This document shows, piece after piece, positions 24,265 through 37,030 of a stretch of DNA of 64,000 nucleotides. Origin of the DNA: Trichobilharzia szidati (Eukaryota > Platyhelminthes > Trematoda > Strigeidida > Schistosomatidae); assembly GCA_944472155.2 (NCBI GenBank), contig OX235277.1, forward strand, positions 11,418,804 through 11,482,803, given 5' to 3'. The stretch's first letter is position 1. Each line of letters opens with the position of its first letter. The notes below the pieces were generated by a model, which did no database searches, had not been told where the DNA came from, and saw nothing but the letters and a program-made list of their open reading frames with translations. The translations under genes and the position numbers were made by a program.

Positions 24265-24460
24265 CATTAGATGGTGAGATGCAATCGGCAGGAAGCCTTG
24301 CTTGGCTTAATTTTCGCACCAGATGGCATTTGTCAGCCAAGTGGATCTTCATGCCTGAAGGGACTCATTTCGTCAATGACATTCGAGCACGTGTCATTCA
24401 GCGATGCAGTCAGAGACGTCACCACCGAGTTTTCAGACATTAGACTGTAGTCAGTGACTA
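24265..24460. repeat. Interspersed schistosome-type repeat copy
   Basis: It shares 'gatg.....gcaatcggcaggaagcc' with 8550-8578, and its end ('gtcagtgactag') resembles 8707-8720. Internal segments such as 'ggcatttgtcagc' and 'cagtcagagacgtcacc' recall the flank of SM-alpha-like repeats from memory. No intact polymerase III boxes were seen. Confidence 0.45.
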
Positions 24461-24464
24461 GCAT

Positions 24465-25318
24465 GCTTGAGTAAATAGCATTACTAGTAATAATAATACG
24501 CAGAATATTACTGGAAACAATACTGTTCTCTCCAAAGCAAGTTTCAGCAACGTGCTGCGCTTTTTGATAATTACTATTGGAAACACACATGTTAAGTCAG
24601 TCACTTCTTTTATAAGGGTAACAAAATTGTAGTGCGCGTCATGGATAGCATTTCCAACATGTTGAAGACTTTTGTCAACAGCTTCTTTCGCTGATTGTTG
24701 TTCATATCGATTTGACAGAGGCTAACTGAGCATATCGAAAAGTCCTATTGCTGCCACTGTCATGTTTTCCTTTTCATATCAGATTTTGGCGATAGCGATT
24801 CTCGTTCAAATTAAGCACATAACATTATTGAGTGTATACGTGCACTTTCTGTTGCGGTGTTGTAACTATATGCTAAGTCAAGACGTACACAGTGGAATGT
24901 AAACTTCCATTTGAATTAGAGTACTGTGAATGAAGCGATCCACTGATATTGTTAACCTTCATCGTGGATAATAGCACTTCGGAAATGCTCAGAATCTCCT
25001 GGTTGTGAATGTCACACAGTCTAAAATTGTGTGCAACTCAGCTTACATTATTTGTTTTAAAAATTAAGGTCTCATTTTGTAAATCTTCTCTGCGTTTTAC
25101 TCCTTTTTGAAGAACAGGTGGTTGAGTAATACACTGAATCGAGTTGTCGCATGTTTTGATATTTAGTAATTCATTACAATACACACTAAAATAACCAAAA
25201 ACACGTCAGAATGTAAAACGTAGACTTGAAGGTGGCAGAGATTACTTGCCCTCACAAAATAAATGTAAACAGGTAAGTAGTAAGTCGCCGTTTGATCGAC
25301 AATCGTCTTGCACTCACT
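24465..25318. other. No gene recognised
   Basis: AT-rich sequence between the repeat and the left edge of duplication A. No exon or repeat could be supported. Confidence 0.45.
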
Positions 25319-25341
25319 CTCAAGGAATTTGTCACAAGCAA

Positions 25342-25347
25342 TTTATT
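25342..25347 (-). promoter_or_regulatory. Polyadenylation signal AATAAA of knottin-like gene 1
   Basis: AATAAA on the minus strand, about 45 nt past the stop codon at 25392-25394. It is conserved at the equivalent place in gene 2 (48914-48919). Confidence 0.65.
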
Positions 25348-25391
25348 TCTCATTATCCGGACACTCACAAACAAATTTCACATATCAATTT

Positions 25392-27488
25392 TCATTTACA
25401 CATCATTTCTGACATTGAAAAAAATTGACACGTATTTCCACAACATTCTTCATCTGCTTTACAGAATTCGCCTCGTGGTTGACAACAAAATGGAAGACCG
25501 GTTGATTTCCAACGTCGACATTCAGACAACGGACAAGACTTCCTATAATAAGGATTGTCACCATCCATAATCGTACACAAACAATCTTCTCCTTTCAAAG
25601 AAAAGAAATACAAAGAAATTGGTATAACATGAAAACGGTGATGCAGTTTGCTTTGAAAATGATCATTAAATTGTCAAGAATGAATTAATCGGAAAATTAT
25701 TGCGAGATAAAACATTCACATTACTACCTAAGATACACTTCTCGTCCCGATTTGTAGGCGACGTCAGTTTGACTCAAGTGAATTGTAGTCAGAGATCAAG
25801 GTCAATTCATAGTTGACAGAAATCTGACATTCACTTACGCACAATACCGTTATCAACTAGCATACGTTAAAATGACAGAGATGCAGAGAGTTTATTCAAA
25901 GCGGCGGAGCCTTCTCCTGCAAACATTGTCAAAATTCCTATGAACATGTGGATATCTATTTATCACTCTAATTCTTAGGAATGCTAATGATTATCTCCAT
26001 TGTGTTCAATGACCAGTGTGTCCTGTGTGTGTGTGTGTGTGAAACCGACTTATTTACTTATTAGGACACAAATTTCACAAATTTTGTTCCTCGTTATCTT
26101 TCATGCAATGGATTAATGCAGACATATGCACATCAGTAAGCATACATTTCAACAGATCTATTCTCCTGATTCAAATATCCATCATGTGTACAACGATGAA
26201 AGAGTGTGATTGGCACACGAAGAGTATTCACTCAGATGACAGAAGTGTAGAAATGACAAAATGTCACGGATGTACCACAACGGTTGAGGAGAAGGTAACG
26301 AGCTCCACTGATTTGTGATCAGTAGATCATGAGAAGGAAAAATCTTCAGTGAAAAAGTAGCAGTTCTTCTACTTTAATCAACGAACTTCAGAATGAAAAG
26401 GACCACTGTGAACACTACACAACACATACGATTATCTGAAGTCATGACCTGAAACATTGATCTACGAGTGATAATCATTATTAGGGTGACTATGGTGGGG
26501 AAATGAACATTAGAAATCTGATGGACAGCACTGAATTGTGAATAGTTGAGATGCTGTTCTAACACAGAAGTATCCACTACTTATTCATCTGTTGGTGAAC
26601 GTATCAATCTTGTGACAATTGGACCATAATTGGCGTTGTAGTGGTATTATTGAAATACAATTGGACTCAGAATAGTTGCTTGTCAGTTTTCGACTAATAC
26701 CAAAAGTTCCTGCTATGCATATTTGACGCCCCCAAAGTCTGATGCAATCAATTCGTGCTTCAACTGATCTATAGTGTGCATCCCACTCAATTGGGAACTA
26801 ATTCAGTGAACACAAATGAATAATAATGAGCCATGATATTCTAAACCTAACTTCACTGACACTGTCATCCATCGAGAAGCTATTCAGTTATCAACTTGGC
26901 TACATGCCAGACAAGATACAGAGCACGACGATGTACATCAAGCGATAAACAGGATTCATTGAGTGTACAGTTACACATGTGCAACAGACTATTTACGACA
27001 TATAGATATCAACTGAAACGGAAACCACATCCAAGTCACAGCTATCCTATGGATTGAAGACAGAGATATACCGAAAAAAATCACAATGCTTTCCCATTCT
27101 TAAGAACATCAATATTTTTCACATATCCCTGCTATCGAATTCATCTAATGTAAACATGACCCTCCGAAATTGACGAAGCATCTCTCGCTCAAAAACACAA
27201 TTCTCATGCAAGTTATCAACAGAGTGAAGTTGAAGTCTACCCTCATGAGCCCCTCTACATCAACGATATTACTACACAAAGTAGATCATCCGACATACAG
27301 AATAGCTGAATTGTAAATTAGGCATCTACAACATTTCAAACAATACCCAGCCGGCCTAATCAATACAAATCTACTATAATCACAGTATAATGCACATCAC
27401 AAGGAAACATACCTGAAGCTCGTACAACCTGGTCGCCAGTTACCACAATTGACAATACCAATATCGTGAGTAACGTAGAAGTGTGCAT
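25392..27488 (-). CDS. Secreted cysteine-rich peptide with knottin-like spacing, gene 1 (two exons)
   Basis: Exon 1 is 27488-27413 (ATG at 27486-27488) and exon 2 is 25591-25392 (TGA). The donor is CAG|GTATGT and the acceptor is a pyrimidine-rich tract ending AAAG. The intron is 1821 bp, phase 1. The product would be 91 residues. Residues 1-18 or so are a hydrophobic signal peptide (MHTSTLLTILVLSIVV), so the peptide should be secreted. The rest is one cysteine-rich domain with 11 cysteines. The last six are spaced C-x6-C-x5-CC-x3-C-x9-C, an inhibitor-cystine-knot pattern, although the final spacing is unusually long. Relative to gene 2, a T run (25418-25424 on the + strand) is one base longer and changes the last residues, and a cysteine near residue 45 is replaced by serine. 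Biological role unknown; the fold is inferred from spacing only. Confidence 0.72.
26024..26041. repeat. (TG)n microsatellite
   Basis: About nine TG units inside the intron of gene 1. The paralogous intron lacks this segment. Confidence 0.9.
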
Positions 27489-27527
27489 AGTCAGATTATT
27501 ATTGCCACAGGGTAAAGAGGAAAGCGA

Positions 27528-27537
27528 CTATATATTT
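27528..27537 (-). promoter_or_regulatory. TATA box of knottin-like gene 1
   Basis: AAATATATAG on the minus strand, about 42 nt upstream of the ATG. The sequence around it, including 'ccatttggatacagtggga', is kept at the same place in gene 2. This predicts a very short 5' leader. Confidence 0.6.
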
Positions 27538-28360
27538 CCCACTGTATCCAAATGGTGGACATATCTATGCCATTGTGATCACACACGAATGAAGATTGTT
27601 CACTCTGGAACATGAGTGAGTATTTCGTTATGCATAGGGATTAGTGGAAACGAAGTCAGTGTAGTGAGATCAATGAGAATAACATGAGCATTCGTCACGT
27701 AATTTATCGTAATTGAATGTAACATTGAGGTTATACATGGTGTCCGTGAGTAGTTGTATTGTGTGCATTGTGGAATAGATCAAGTCAATTATTATACTTC
27801 TATTCCAATAGTTGTTTGCACACACACATAAGTTCTACTTCTTCAATGCACATGATCATACTGACTGTTCAAATTGTTATTTTAATTCTCATTTTGTATT
27901 CGGATGAATGTGACTAAAATATGGTAGACGCCCTGTGCATAATCTCGCTGGAAATAATAACAAAATATACATAACTCGTGGTTACACTTCAACGAATAAT
28001 GTAACAGAATAATGAATAATTTGATTTCCATGTTACATGTGGAACATTGATCGAAAATGAAGAGGAGAGAGGAAGCAGTTGGGCGTTGACGAAGTCAGAT
28101 CGACACTACTAGCCGTATTTGACACTTCGAATTGAATACAGACTTTCCGTGTTTTAGTATTCACACCTGCTTTTGAGTTTAAAATAATCTCGCTGAGAGT
28201 TATGTAGACGCCAGATTGAATTAAAATATCAGCGTAGTCTAGAGATATATGTCGACACGATATTAGGCACCACAATTATAATATCGACAGACTCGTCGAC
28301 AGTCTCAAATACTATTTCGCGTGATAGTGATTCCCAAGTGGTGACGTCATTCACAATAGA

Positions 28361-28585
28361 TCAGTCATATGCGGCGTTGAAGACGGATTCACTGAACCAC
28401 CACTGTGAAGTGACTGAAATCCGGAGAATGCAAATGCTCTGTTGATTGCATTCACGGTTGAACACAGTTAAACTGGCACTGTCACATCCATGCAGGTCTC
28501 TTTGTTCAGAATCGATTCGAGACACAATCCCACAATTCGCATATAGTAGCGTTTCTCGGGAGAATGAGGTTAGTTGCTGTCTCAT
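28361..28585 (-). other. Short ORF kept in three paralogous copies, copy 1
   Basis: 74 codons starting MRQQLTSFSRETLL. Four cysteines are spaced C-x17-C-x11-C-x5-C. The same reading is open at 36625-36900 and, in part, 53166-53351. There is no signal peptide and no clear splice sites. It lies about 870 bp upstream of gene 1 on the same strand. It may be a small exon or may be open only because the copies are recent. Confidence 0.3.
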
Positions 28586-28599
28586 ATTAGGGTGAAGTT

Positions 28600-30450
28600 T
28601 GTATTTACAGCAAAATCGAACACAACATATTGACGTTGAATCACATTTCAGATGAGTATGGAAATGGTGACGTTTTAAGTAGCTAGTATTCTAAAGAATT
28701 TGAAGTCTTTCAAATCATTTTAGAGTTTGAGGTTTTGTATCATTTAGTCGTTTGAACATTATGGAGAAAAAGATCCAAGTACGAGTTGTTGCTACGCATA
28801 GACCAGAACACAAAACACAGTCATTCCTCACAATCTGTGAATGGAGCTGATTCAAAATTGAAAAAGAGTAAACACTGATCAAGGAATACACTCTTCAATA
28901 TCTTCCTCATCACCTTCGACAGCATTAAGCGCGCAATAGATAAGCATTAATTGTTGTCTGCAAGACAACTAATAAAATCCACTTTGCAATGGTCATTACT
29001 TGTGCATGTGCCTATACTCCCAGATGTCATGAAAACTGAATGGATGGGAAATCAGCAAATGTGAAGGATATATATGCTTGTACACCTGTATTAATCAACA
29101 AGTGATGTGAGTAATTGACACCCACAGGATGTATGGTTAGAGATACAATCTATGATGTGCAAAGTATTTATGAATTACTTGGTGTGTTGCGAACCAGGTT
29201 AATAATTATTTCCTCAAACTGTGACTGCACACAGCGAATTTTGTCAGTCTTGAGCGATTCATTGCAGCACTGCTGTTGTAATCATTAGGCGACTATGGAC
29301 TTCTGATAGTTTATTCGGCAGGCGTGAAATGACGGTTAGATTTTGGCACTTGAGCAATGTCTTCTGGCTACCCCAGGTATTTGGATTACATTTTCGTTCA
29401 ATTCGCTAGATCAACTTCTTCCTCGCAAACTCCTAGACACTCTGGAGCACATAAACTTAGTAATTCGATTGAAAGATTGTTAGAACTGCTTCAGAAGATG
29501 ATTTCACTGTATGTCTGTGAGAGATTTTGTCTCGTCTGGTCACTGTTCTTTCCGATTTCGAAATCTCAGCCCTATGCGTTTGCGATCTTAGCTGAAGCTC
29601 ATCACCGTTATACGTCTTCACAAATGATAATCAAATAATGTCGAATATTGTTTGATACGGAATGTGATCTACACAATGCGTTTCAATTGTCAGGGACTTC
29701 GTGTCAAGAGATACGATAAATCAATTTTTCGCTTTTGTCACCTTCCAGTTTCTTATGAACATCTTTCACTTTTCATTTCTTGTGGCATATACAGACTCAC
29801 GCGCATCCTGAATCACATCTTGTCGACACCCAGCTCTCAGTCTTTAGCCGGATGTCGTAATCATATTCATGCTGTACTAAATAGGAGTGAAAATAGGGGA
29901 TTTCGAATGAAGCCCTGTGCATGTCTTCTTCACAAATCGACGTTTGCAAATTATGTAACAATGCAGAAGTGCTTTGCTTTCGATTGAGTCCACTCAGAAT
30001 CACTTAACCTTATTAGTCACACCGACTTACAGTTAGTGAATTTATTCGTGTCAATCCCACAAACCTCAGCAATTTTAAGCATCTTCCTTCTACCTTGTCT
30101 GTTGACAACACTCATGGACTTGACAGAATCTATATCATCTTGAAAGTCTTGAAGATTTTTCCTTATTCATCCATTTGGTTGTGTGTTCACTTGCTCGTCC
30201 GTGTTCTTTCAGTACCAGGATCTCTTAATACCTTGCCTACTTAACCAACTCTAGTAACGACATTCTAAAATGATGTTCTCGTTATGGTTTGCAGTTCTTT
30301 TGTGATTTTACTGTGTAGATGTCTCTCATTGTATTGCAGTAGCATTAGGAGGTGAATTCACTCGTCCTGAAAATATGTGAATAATAATATCCTCGTGAAA
30401 CTGAGCCAATAAATAATATATAATTCCTATTACTCCCTATCTGAGCTATA
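28600..30450. other. Duplicated non-coding segment
   Basis: Collinear with about 53380-55240. The ORFs at 29357-29638 and 29652-29987 are open in this copy, but I did not find them preserved in copy 2, which argues against coding function. Confidence 0.45.
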
Positions 30451-30479
30451 TTTACTGGCAATCATTGATATTCTGGAGA

Positions 30480-31500
30480 CGCAAAAACGAAGACAAAGAG
30501 TTCAGAGGATGGTTGTGAGTGATGTTTTCTCCTCTAGTCAGTTAGATCATTTCAACTGCACAAACCACTGCAAAGATGAGTATTGGCAGTAAAAACTGAT
30601 CCTTAGCTGAGTAGTTAAGAAGTCCCTTCACAATGATCTCAGTGTGCGATTCTTCAGGACCTCAGCTGCAGTTTTATCTTAAAATTCATTCTTCATGAAT
30701 AGCATCTCCCTCAGCACCGTATGGTTTCTTCCGGGCTTTCGCTTTAATTTCCACTTATTCTCGACCAATACTTAGAGGATATTCATTTTCCACGAGAACC
30801 CGTCTGAGTCGCTTCTGTTCACCATCAGTTGTACTAAAGGTGCATACTGCAATTATTCTTGAGGATAAGTTGATAAAATTTCTCTTTCTTTTGAAAGGGA
30901 CCCAAATATGAAAGTTCGTGTATTTATTAATCCATATTGGTTTCCTGTAGATTGATCATCAAAGAGAACCGTCAGATCTCCTTTTTAAAAGAAAATACAA
31001 AAAAATGGAATTCTGATTTCATCTCCGATTCTGTTGTGAAATGGATAGCACAGTAGTACTAGTTGAACTCCTCAGTTATCAATTCGATATGGGTATTAGC
31101 GTCACATATGATGAAAGTATCATCCATGTATTTTTGGTTCGAATGAAGACTAACGATAGTAGGACGTAACATACTATTCTCCAGACTTGTCAAGAAGCAG
31201 TCTGCAGGTAGAGAACTCATTGATGTCCCCATTTCCACTACATCTCTTTATCCATAAAGCGTGCTGCTGAACATGAATTGGACATTTGAAGTGCATGTAA
31301 ATAGTAGTTCCTTCAGTTAATGTCTCGTAACACACACGTCTGCATAATTATCCTCAATGAATTTGCATAACAACCAAATGGTTTCAGTGAGAGGAACATT
31401 GGTGAAAAGGGACGTAACATCCATGGATATCATTTTTCTCCCCGGATACACAAGCATCACTTATTGAATCAACGAATGCAAATGAATCTGAAACACTAGG
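30480..31500 (-). pseudogene. PLE RT remnant inside duplication A, copy 1
   Basis: The minus reading shows DVTSLFTNVPLTETIW (about 31430), DNYADVCV, CTSNVQFMF (about 31290), then SSLPADCFLTSLENSM (about 31200), with a stop or frameshift every 20-40 codons. It is the paralogue of 55270-56255. Because both duplicated blocks contain it at the same place, it was inserted before the duplication. Confidence 0.75.
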
Positions 31501-32149
31501 CTAACTGAGATTATTTTTGATGGAACATGTTATTTATGGATGGATGTGAGACATGAGATTTTATTCCTTTTAGGTAGACTGTTAATTACTCAGGCAAGAA
31601 CAAAATCAGCCTGCTGTCTTGTGCACGTTCAGATATTTTGAGAAAATCTTCAATTTTTATTTTATGTAAAAGTGTAATCTGTACAACCTGAGTTCTTCTC
31701 TTCAGTTTCAGATAGAAAGAAAACCACGCACTCACTCGATGATGATTCGCTTTATTCTGTGTATAATTAAATTTGTTGTTGAAATATCCATCCTCCTCTA
31801 TTGTAATAAAATAGTTTTATTCAAATTATCTATAAAAGCAGAATTGCAAAGAATTACTGAAGACCAACTCGCCTAATTTGTGATTTCTTTGAGTTCCTGA
31901 TGTGCAAAGTTTATTTTGCCACTTGTTCGTTCACTACAGCATAACGTGCTCTTCAACATACAGCAGAACCCACTTATGATGTACACCACTTGTATAAAAT
32001 CATGCCTAGAAATATCTTCGACCGTGATGAAGATTGAAGCGATGAATATAAAAACTGCAGATTTCGTTGTGTTCCAATGCAATTAAGAGTTTGTTCGAAA
32101 CTATATCTCAGTTATCAGTCTTCAGCTCATCATCGACTAATAGATGAAT

Positions 32150-32385
32150 GTCCTGCAGCTGTATTGAGAAGTCATGACCAGTGGCAAACAGCATGTAAAC
32201 CTGAATTCGAATCTCAGTGAACTCACTGGTTCAGTGTTGTGCCATATCACACTAATTGGCAAATTCAGGATACATGCGTCAGTGAATTCTGTGTCTGGAA
32301 GTTGACTGGTTCACAAGCTTTGTCTCGTAACCTGAAGTTCCCGTGTTCGAAACTCTTGAGGCCAGCGGATATGCTCTGCTGAGAT
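32150..32385 (+). repeat. SINE-like sequence with two tRNA B-box-like motifs
   Basis: GAATTCGAATCTC (about 32203) and GTGTTCGAAACTC (about 32342) both resemble the polymerase III B box GGTTCGAATCC. The first copy is partly shared with 56910-57010. A boxes are not clear, so this is a weak call. Confidence 0.4.
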
Positions 32386-33659
32386 GTGTCGAATTAATGA
32401 AACGCTTTTTCACTGCTCTCTGGTTTCCAATCAACTGTGACTCTGTTGCTTTTTTTATGAAATCTACGTTCTCACTAATCCAGATAGTTACAAAATCCTA
32501 CAGTTTAAGTTCAGAGAAGACAGTTTCGGGACAAAAGTGCGGGAGTAATATATCTGGTGAGGAATTTTTCCGGTGTGATGATTTCTCTTAGTATGAACTT
32601 CACTCTATCGTAAATCTCGTCCAGAATACTTTCATGATTGCTTATGATAACTATGAAAATATCCACATTAAAATCTTGACAAGATTTACCATGTAATTAG
32701 ATGGAATATTGGGGAATTCTATCACAATATTAGTGATGGTGTAGGTAGGTGATTACGGTTTGAATGGAAGCACACGTTGATTGAGTGCAATCCGAACTCT
32801 GCCTAGGTTTCTCCAAAATCAAACTGAACCGTGACTATTCAGGATTTAGGATTCTTCTCACGAAGTCATGGATATATACATTTGATGCCTTAAGGAAACC
32901 ATAAGTATGCTATTCCACATTTCTCAACCAATACCAATACTATTACTAAACTGTACATGATTATGTCTACCTGATGATAAATGTGGTTAGTAACATTGAT
33001 GATACAAGTAAATGCCTTTTTTTAGTGAATCACGCCCTATTCTCTCTGCAAACTGAATGTTAGTCAAGTTGAAAGTATTTTATTAAATTATTTTACTGAT
33101 GTATATGTTCATTTACATTATATTTTAATCAGATCTTTACTGTGTATGCACAATTCATGTTGGATTTCATCAAGATGAATAAGAAGTAGTGTAATATTTA
33201 TGTGAATAGGTCACACTTCTAAGAACAAAATAAATGACGGTACAATCTTATTCTGTACAAACTGCTGCTCCTGCTTTGTTCAAACAAATGAAGAGATCGA
33301 GTGAACTTCTTGCTTGGGAACAATGGTGAATGTCCTCACTAGACCTCAATTGTTTTGTTTAATGCTTAAAAAATAGTTAACGAACATTGATTCGGCCTCA
33401 TTCTATGAATGTGTAAATTTGAATTTTCGAAGGTGCATACACCAGATTATGAAGTCGTGAGAATACATCGATATGATCATGAGCAATACATTGTGACTGG
33501 AACGTGTAACACAAATCAACAGTACTCTATTGTTGAAGTTTTAGTGATAAGTCATGATCACTGAGATCCTTCCAGTCAGGTTTTTAGGATGGATGTCTCA
33601 CCAATGACAGTGAATAGTGGTAGTGCTAAATCATGAATTAATAGAAGTTAGAATTCATG

Positions 33660-33805
33660 AGCCATTGAATTGGGTCCCAATGCCTGAATAGTATACAAGC
33701 TTGCCTTGTAACCAGTAGGTCCTGGATTCCAACCCAATGGGTGAGTACTGCCGATGATTCCCATAAGACGACTATGAAACATCTGTCCAGTACTCACTGC
33801 TTGTT
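33660..33805 (+). mobile_element. SM-alpha-type SINE with a hammerhead-like fold
   Basis: A B-box-like tract, GGTCCTGGATTCCAACCC (33718-33735), is followed by hammerhead elements at 33741-33797, in the order expected for the schistosome SM-alpha family. The A box near 33685 is degenerate. Confidence 0.65.
33741..33797 (+). ncRNA. Degenerate hammerhead ribozyme with intact stem I
   Basis: Stem I is a perfect 10-bp pair, GTGAGTACTG (33741-33750) with CAGTACTCAC (33788-33797). The first core box is CCGATGA (33751-33757; consensus CTGANGA). The second, GAAAC, is intact at 33776-33780. The cleavage triplet GTC is at 33785-33787, directly before stem I as required. Stem II (33758-33775) does not pair well. 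The changed core U and lost stem II predict low or no activity. Confidence 0.65.
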
Positions 33806-33809
33806 TTGA

Positions 33810-36330
33810 ATAGTTCTCTAACTGACATAAATCCGTTATCAACACGTAAAATCAAAACTAATCCTTACATACCAACTACAGAAAATATCACTGCATATGT
33901 TATAGTCCAAATAATCCTAACTAATATGAATTATTATTCTGTCACAAAAGTTCTACGCATACATTAATCAGATTTAGTTGCCTACATATTTCTAGCATAA
34001 CGATCAGTGATCAGCGACTTTACGTAGCGATGTGTGATTTGTAGTAGTCTGATCATCTCATCAGTTTAATAACATGACTACAACAGAAACTAATCTGCTT
34101 TGATTATATTCACTCATGTGTGCTTACATTTCAATTAATTATGTAAATAGGTTTAGTTTTGGTAGGAATATGTCATCATATACGCAATCCAATTATGCTA
34201 AGTTCATTTTGATGGTGATTTATGCTTGGTATGTTATTTTTAATCACCTGGTTGACGGATAGTTTCATAATAAATCGTCTTTGATTATTCATAATCATTG
34301 TCCATATCTGGGTTATTAGTTGTGTGATTTGAAGGAATGTAGGAAGTTGGCCGCTGAAGCCTTCTTAGTACGCAATACAGAGGAGAGAAATAATACCAAA
34401 GGGGTCAACTTTTCGATGAGAACATCAACAGTTCATGTTTATAAAAATGAACCTCGTGTTGGTGGCAATTATAGTAGATAAGCCATTCCAATGGCGTGAT
34501 GGTCAACAGAGTGGACATGAAGAACCTGCTTCCGATTTCTGATGGAGCTGCTGGTACATTTTACCGAAGATGTCTTGTGATCCCTGATGAATAAATTTAG
34601 AAAACGTGTATGAAATCACCCTTATAAACGTCTCATAGCCAGTAGCAAGGCTGGCAATAAGGGAATTTCGGCAATGAAGCAAGTTAGGCTTGAAACACAA
34701 AGTTCTCCCCGGAAGGTTATCAATCAAAAAATAATAGCGTGGAGTAAGTGATCGTCAAGTGTTCATTGACAAACATTAATTAATTGCTCAGTAATGAGAA
34801 AAGTCGATAGACAGTTATAGAGGGAACAAATTACTAACTGGATCAGACAGATACAGACGTGAATTATGTACATGAATCACTATGTAAGACAGACTTAAAC
34901 GTACTTGACTTGAACAGAAATTATCTAAAAGTAAAATGATTGGAAACGCTTCAATGAAATACATTCGTTTGTTTGAAACAAATGTAAACAGAACTACTGA
35001 ATACTGAACAGTGACTGTAGAAAACGAAAAGTCTCAATATCATCATTAGCAGCTCACTGACTTCACTGGAATTTAGCTAAGTGACGAGAAGGAAATACAC
35101 CCGTTTGAATAAACTTCATAAGAAAAGAAAATGGAGGGATTCATAAGAAAGGATGACTTAACAGAAGGAAGAAAGATTAAAGCTGTAAATAAAATTTTGG
35201 TATTTAAGAAGAATAACTGATGGTGTCTCGTGTAATAGGAGTTTCGAGCTGGATAGATTGGATTTATGTCATACTATGGCATGTGAATGTGTAAAACTCA
35301 TGATATCCAAGTGGTTACCTGTGTGACTGTCAATCCGTTAATATAGAAGCCAGCAGAAATCTTAGTAGTTTAATGTGAGATATAGGTTAAAGGCTGACGG
35401 GATTGAATAGACTCTGTTGTGGAGTGTTGGAAAGGGCAGTGGACTCCTTCTAAAATTTTAACATTATCTTAAATCGATAAATTCTATTGGCACATAACAC
35501 AAAGATTTTAAAGGAGAAAATTATCTTATGTTCAAAATTGCATTATCACAAATGGTAGAGAAGTTTCTAATAAACTTTTTAAGCCAATCAGGTAGCCAAG
35601 TGTAGACTGTCTGGTTGAGATCTTTGGCATGAAAAGGATCATTTGTTGAGGCTTTTTAGTGGTATGAATCGAAACTGTTGTCAATGACGTAGGCGCATAG
35701 TCATCTTGTAATCTCTAGTATCCATTAAAACCTCCTGATTCAACATGTTACTATTCCTTCTCCCTCTCTGGCACATTTCTGCTCACTGGATGGATATCTT
35801 CTGAATATCTTCCTTCTTTAACTTCCTCTGATTTGTTTGACACATGAAATGTATAACTTCTATAGAAAGTTCTATATAGAATATCAGTGAAAGTGTCAAA
35901 AAATGAATATCCGTTACACTCTGTTGTAGCAGTTAGTAAATTCTATTAAAGAAGCACATGAGTGAATGAGTCACATTGCGAGAAAGATGTTTCTACAAAC
36001 GCTTTGATGAGGTCATCAGATTGAACACTTTTCACTGCCACTCCATCAATAACGTACCCTAGATGTCCACTGGTGCATCAATATTATTAAGAAAATGTTG
36101 CCAGTGTTGTTAAACTCCAAGTGTATCAATGTGCTCACCTTTATTGGTCCAGAAGAGAATCTTTGCTGAAATACTTGTTACTTCAACGATGTGTATTCAC
36201 TGTCAAATGAGAATGTTTACAAAACGTTGTCATGTCAACGAAAGAATATTTGGTATTTTCCTGTGTTTACGAAATCACAAAATCACATAGTGGCTACAAG
36301 TATCATTTCATTTCGCCTGGATGTAAAAAA
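33810..36330. other. No gene recognised
   Basis: The minus ORF at 34503-34727 has no identifiable motif. No repeat was matched inside this stretch. Confidence 0.4.
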
Positions 36331-36332
36331 CA

Positions 36333-36490
36333 GAAAATTAACGACAACAATTAAAGAGAAGTAGGGAAAAATCCATATCTACTTCAATAAATAAAATGAA
36401 GTTCAGAGTAAATATTTGGCATATTGGCAGAGAAAATTAACCTGATTCATTCTGCTATACTTTATATCTACTAGCCATGGTTCGGACGTA
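36333..36490. repeat. 158-bp repeat shared with 47440-47600
   Basis: Highly similar over the whole length, from 'aattaacgacaacaattaaa' to 'ctagccatggtt.ggacg'. It lies just left of the third partial copy of duplication A. It contains a TATA-like run (CTTTATAT) about 17 nt before an ATG. Confidence 0.75.
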
Positions 36491-36523
36491 CATGGCGGAT
36501 GATTTATGCCAAATAACATAACG

Positions 36524-37030
36524 CCTGATTGAAATACATCATCAGCGTAGTCGAGGGATACGTTTCAACAAGATATTAGGCAGCAAAATAATAATATCGA
36601 CAGACTGGTTGACAGTCTCTAATACTATTTCGCGTGTGATAGTGATTCCCAAGTAGTGACGTCCTTCGCAATAGAACAGTCATATGCTACGTTGGAAACA
36701 GATTCAATGAACCCCATCTGTGAAGTGACTGAAATCCAGAGAATGCATCTATCCTGTTGCTGGCATTTATGGTTGAATACAGTTAAATTGTCACTGTCAC
36801 ATCCATGCAGGTCTCTTAGTTGAGAATCGATTCGAGGCACAATCACACAATTTGACCGTAGAAGCGTTTCTCGGATGGATGAGGTTAATTCCTGTCTCAT
36901 ATCTAAGTGAAGTTTCTATTTAAACGTATTCGAGCCCGAAATATTAATCTTGAATCACACTTCAGATGATTGCAGAAATGCTGACGTTTCTATTAGATAG
37001 CATTCTAAAGAATTTGAAGTCTACGAAAAC
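36524..37030. repeat. Third, partial copy of duplication A
   Basis: Matches 28200-28720 and 52985-53490. Similarity ends near 'aatttgaagtct' (37010-37022), where a PLE remnant begins. Confidence 0.8.
36625..36900 (-). other. Short ORF kept in three paralogous copies, copy 3
   Basis: 91 codons starting MRQELTSSIRETLL. It has the same four-cysteine spacing as the ORF at 28361-28585. Confidence 0.3.

Larger units (their letters stand above)
25319..33212. repeat. Segmental duplication A, copy 1
   Basis: Collinear with 48892-57800. Similarity starts abruptly at 'acaaggaattt' (25319 / 48892) and ends near 'aataagaagtagt' (33200 / 57790). Non-coding identity is about 87% where counted (125 positions near 25622 / 49194). 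The block holds a knottin-like gene, a PLE remnant and SINE-like pieces, all on the same strand in both copies. Confidence 0.85.

Noticed and set aside
29357..29987. ORFs of 93 and 111 codons as genes
   Set aside because: They are in duplication A, but I did not find the readings preserved in the paralogous copy near 54.1-54.8 kb.
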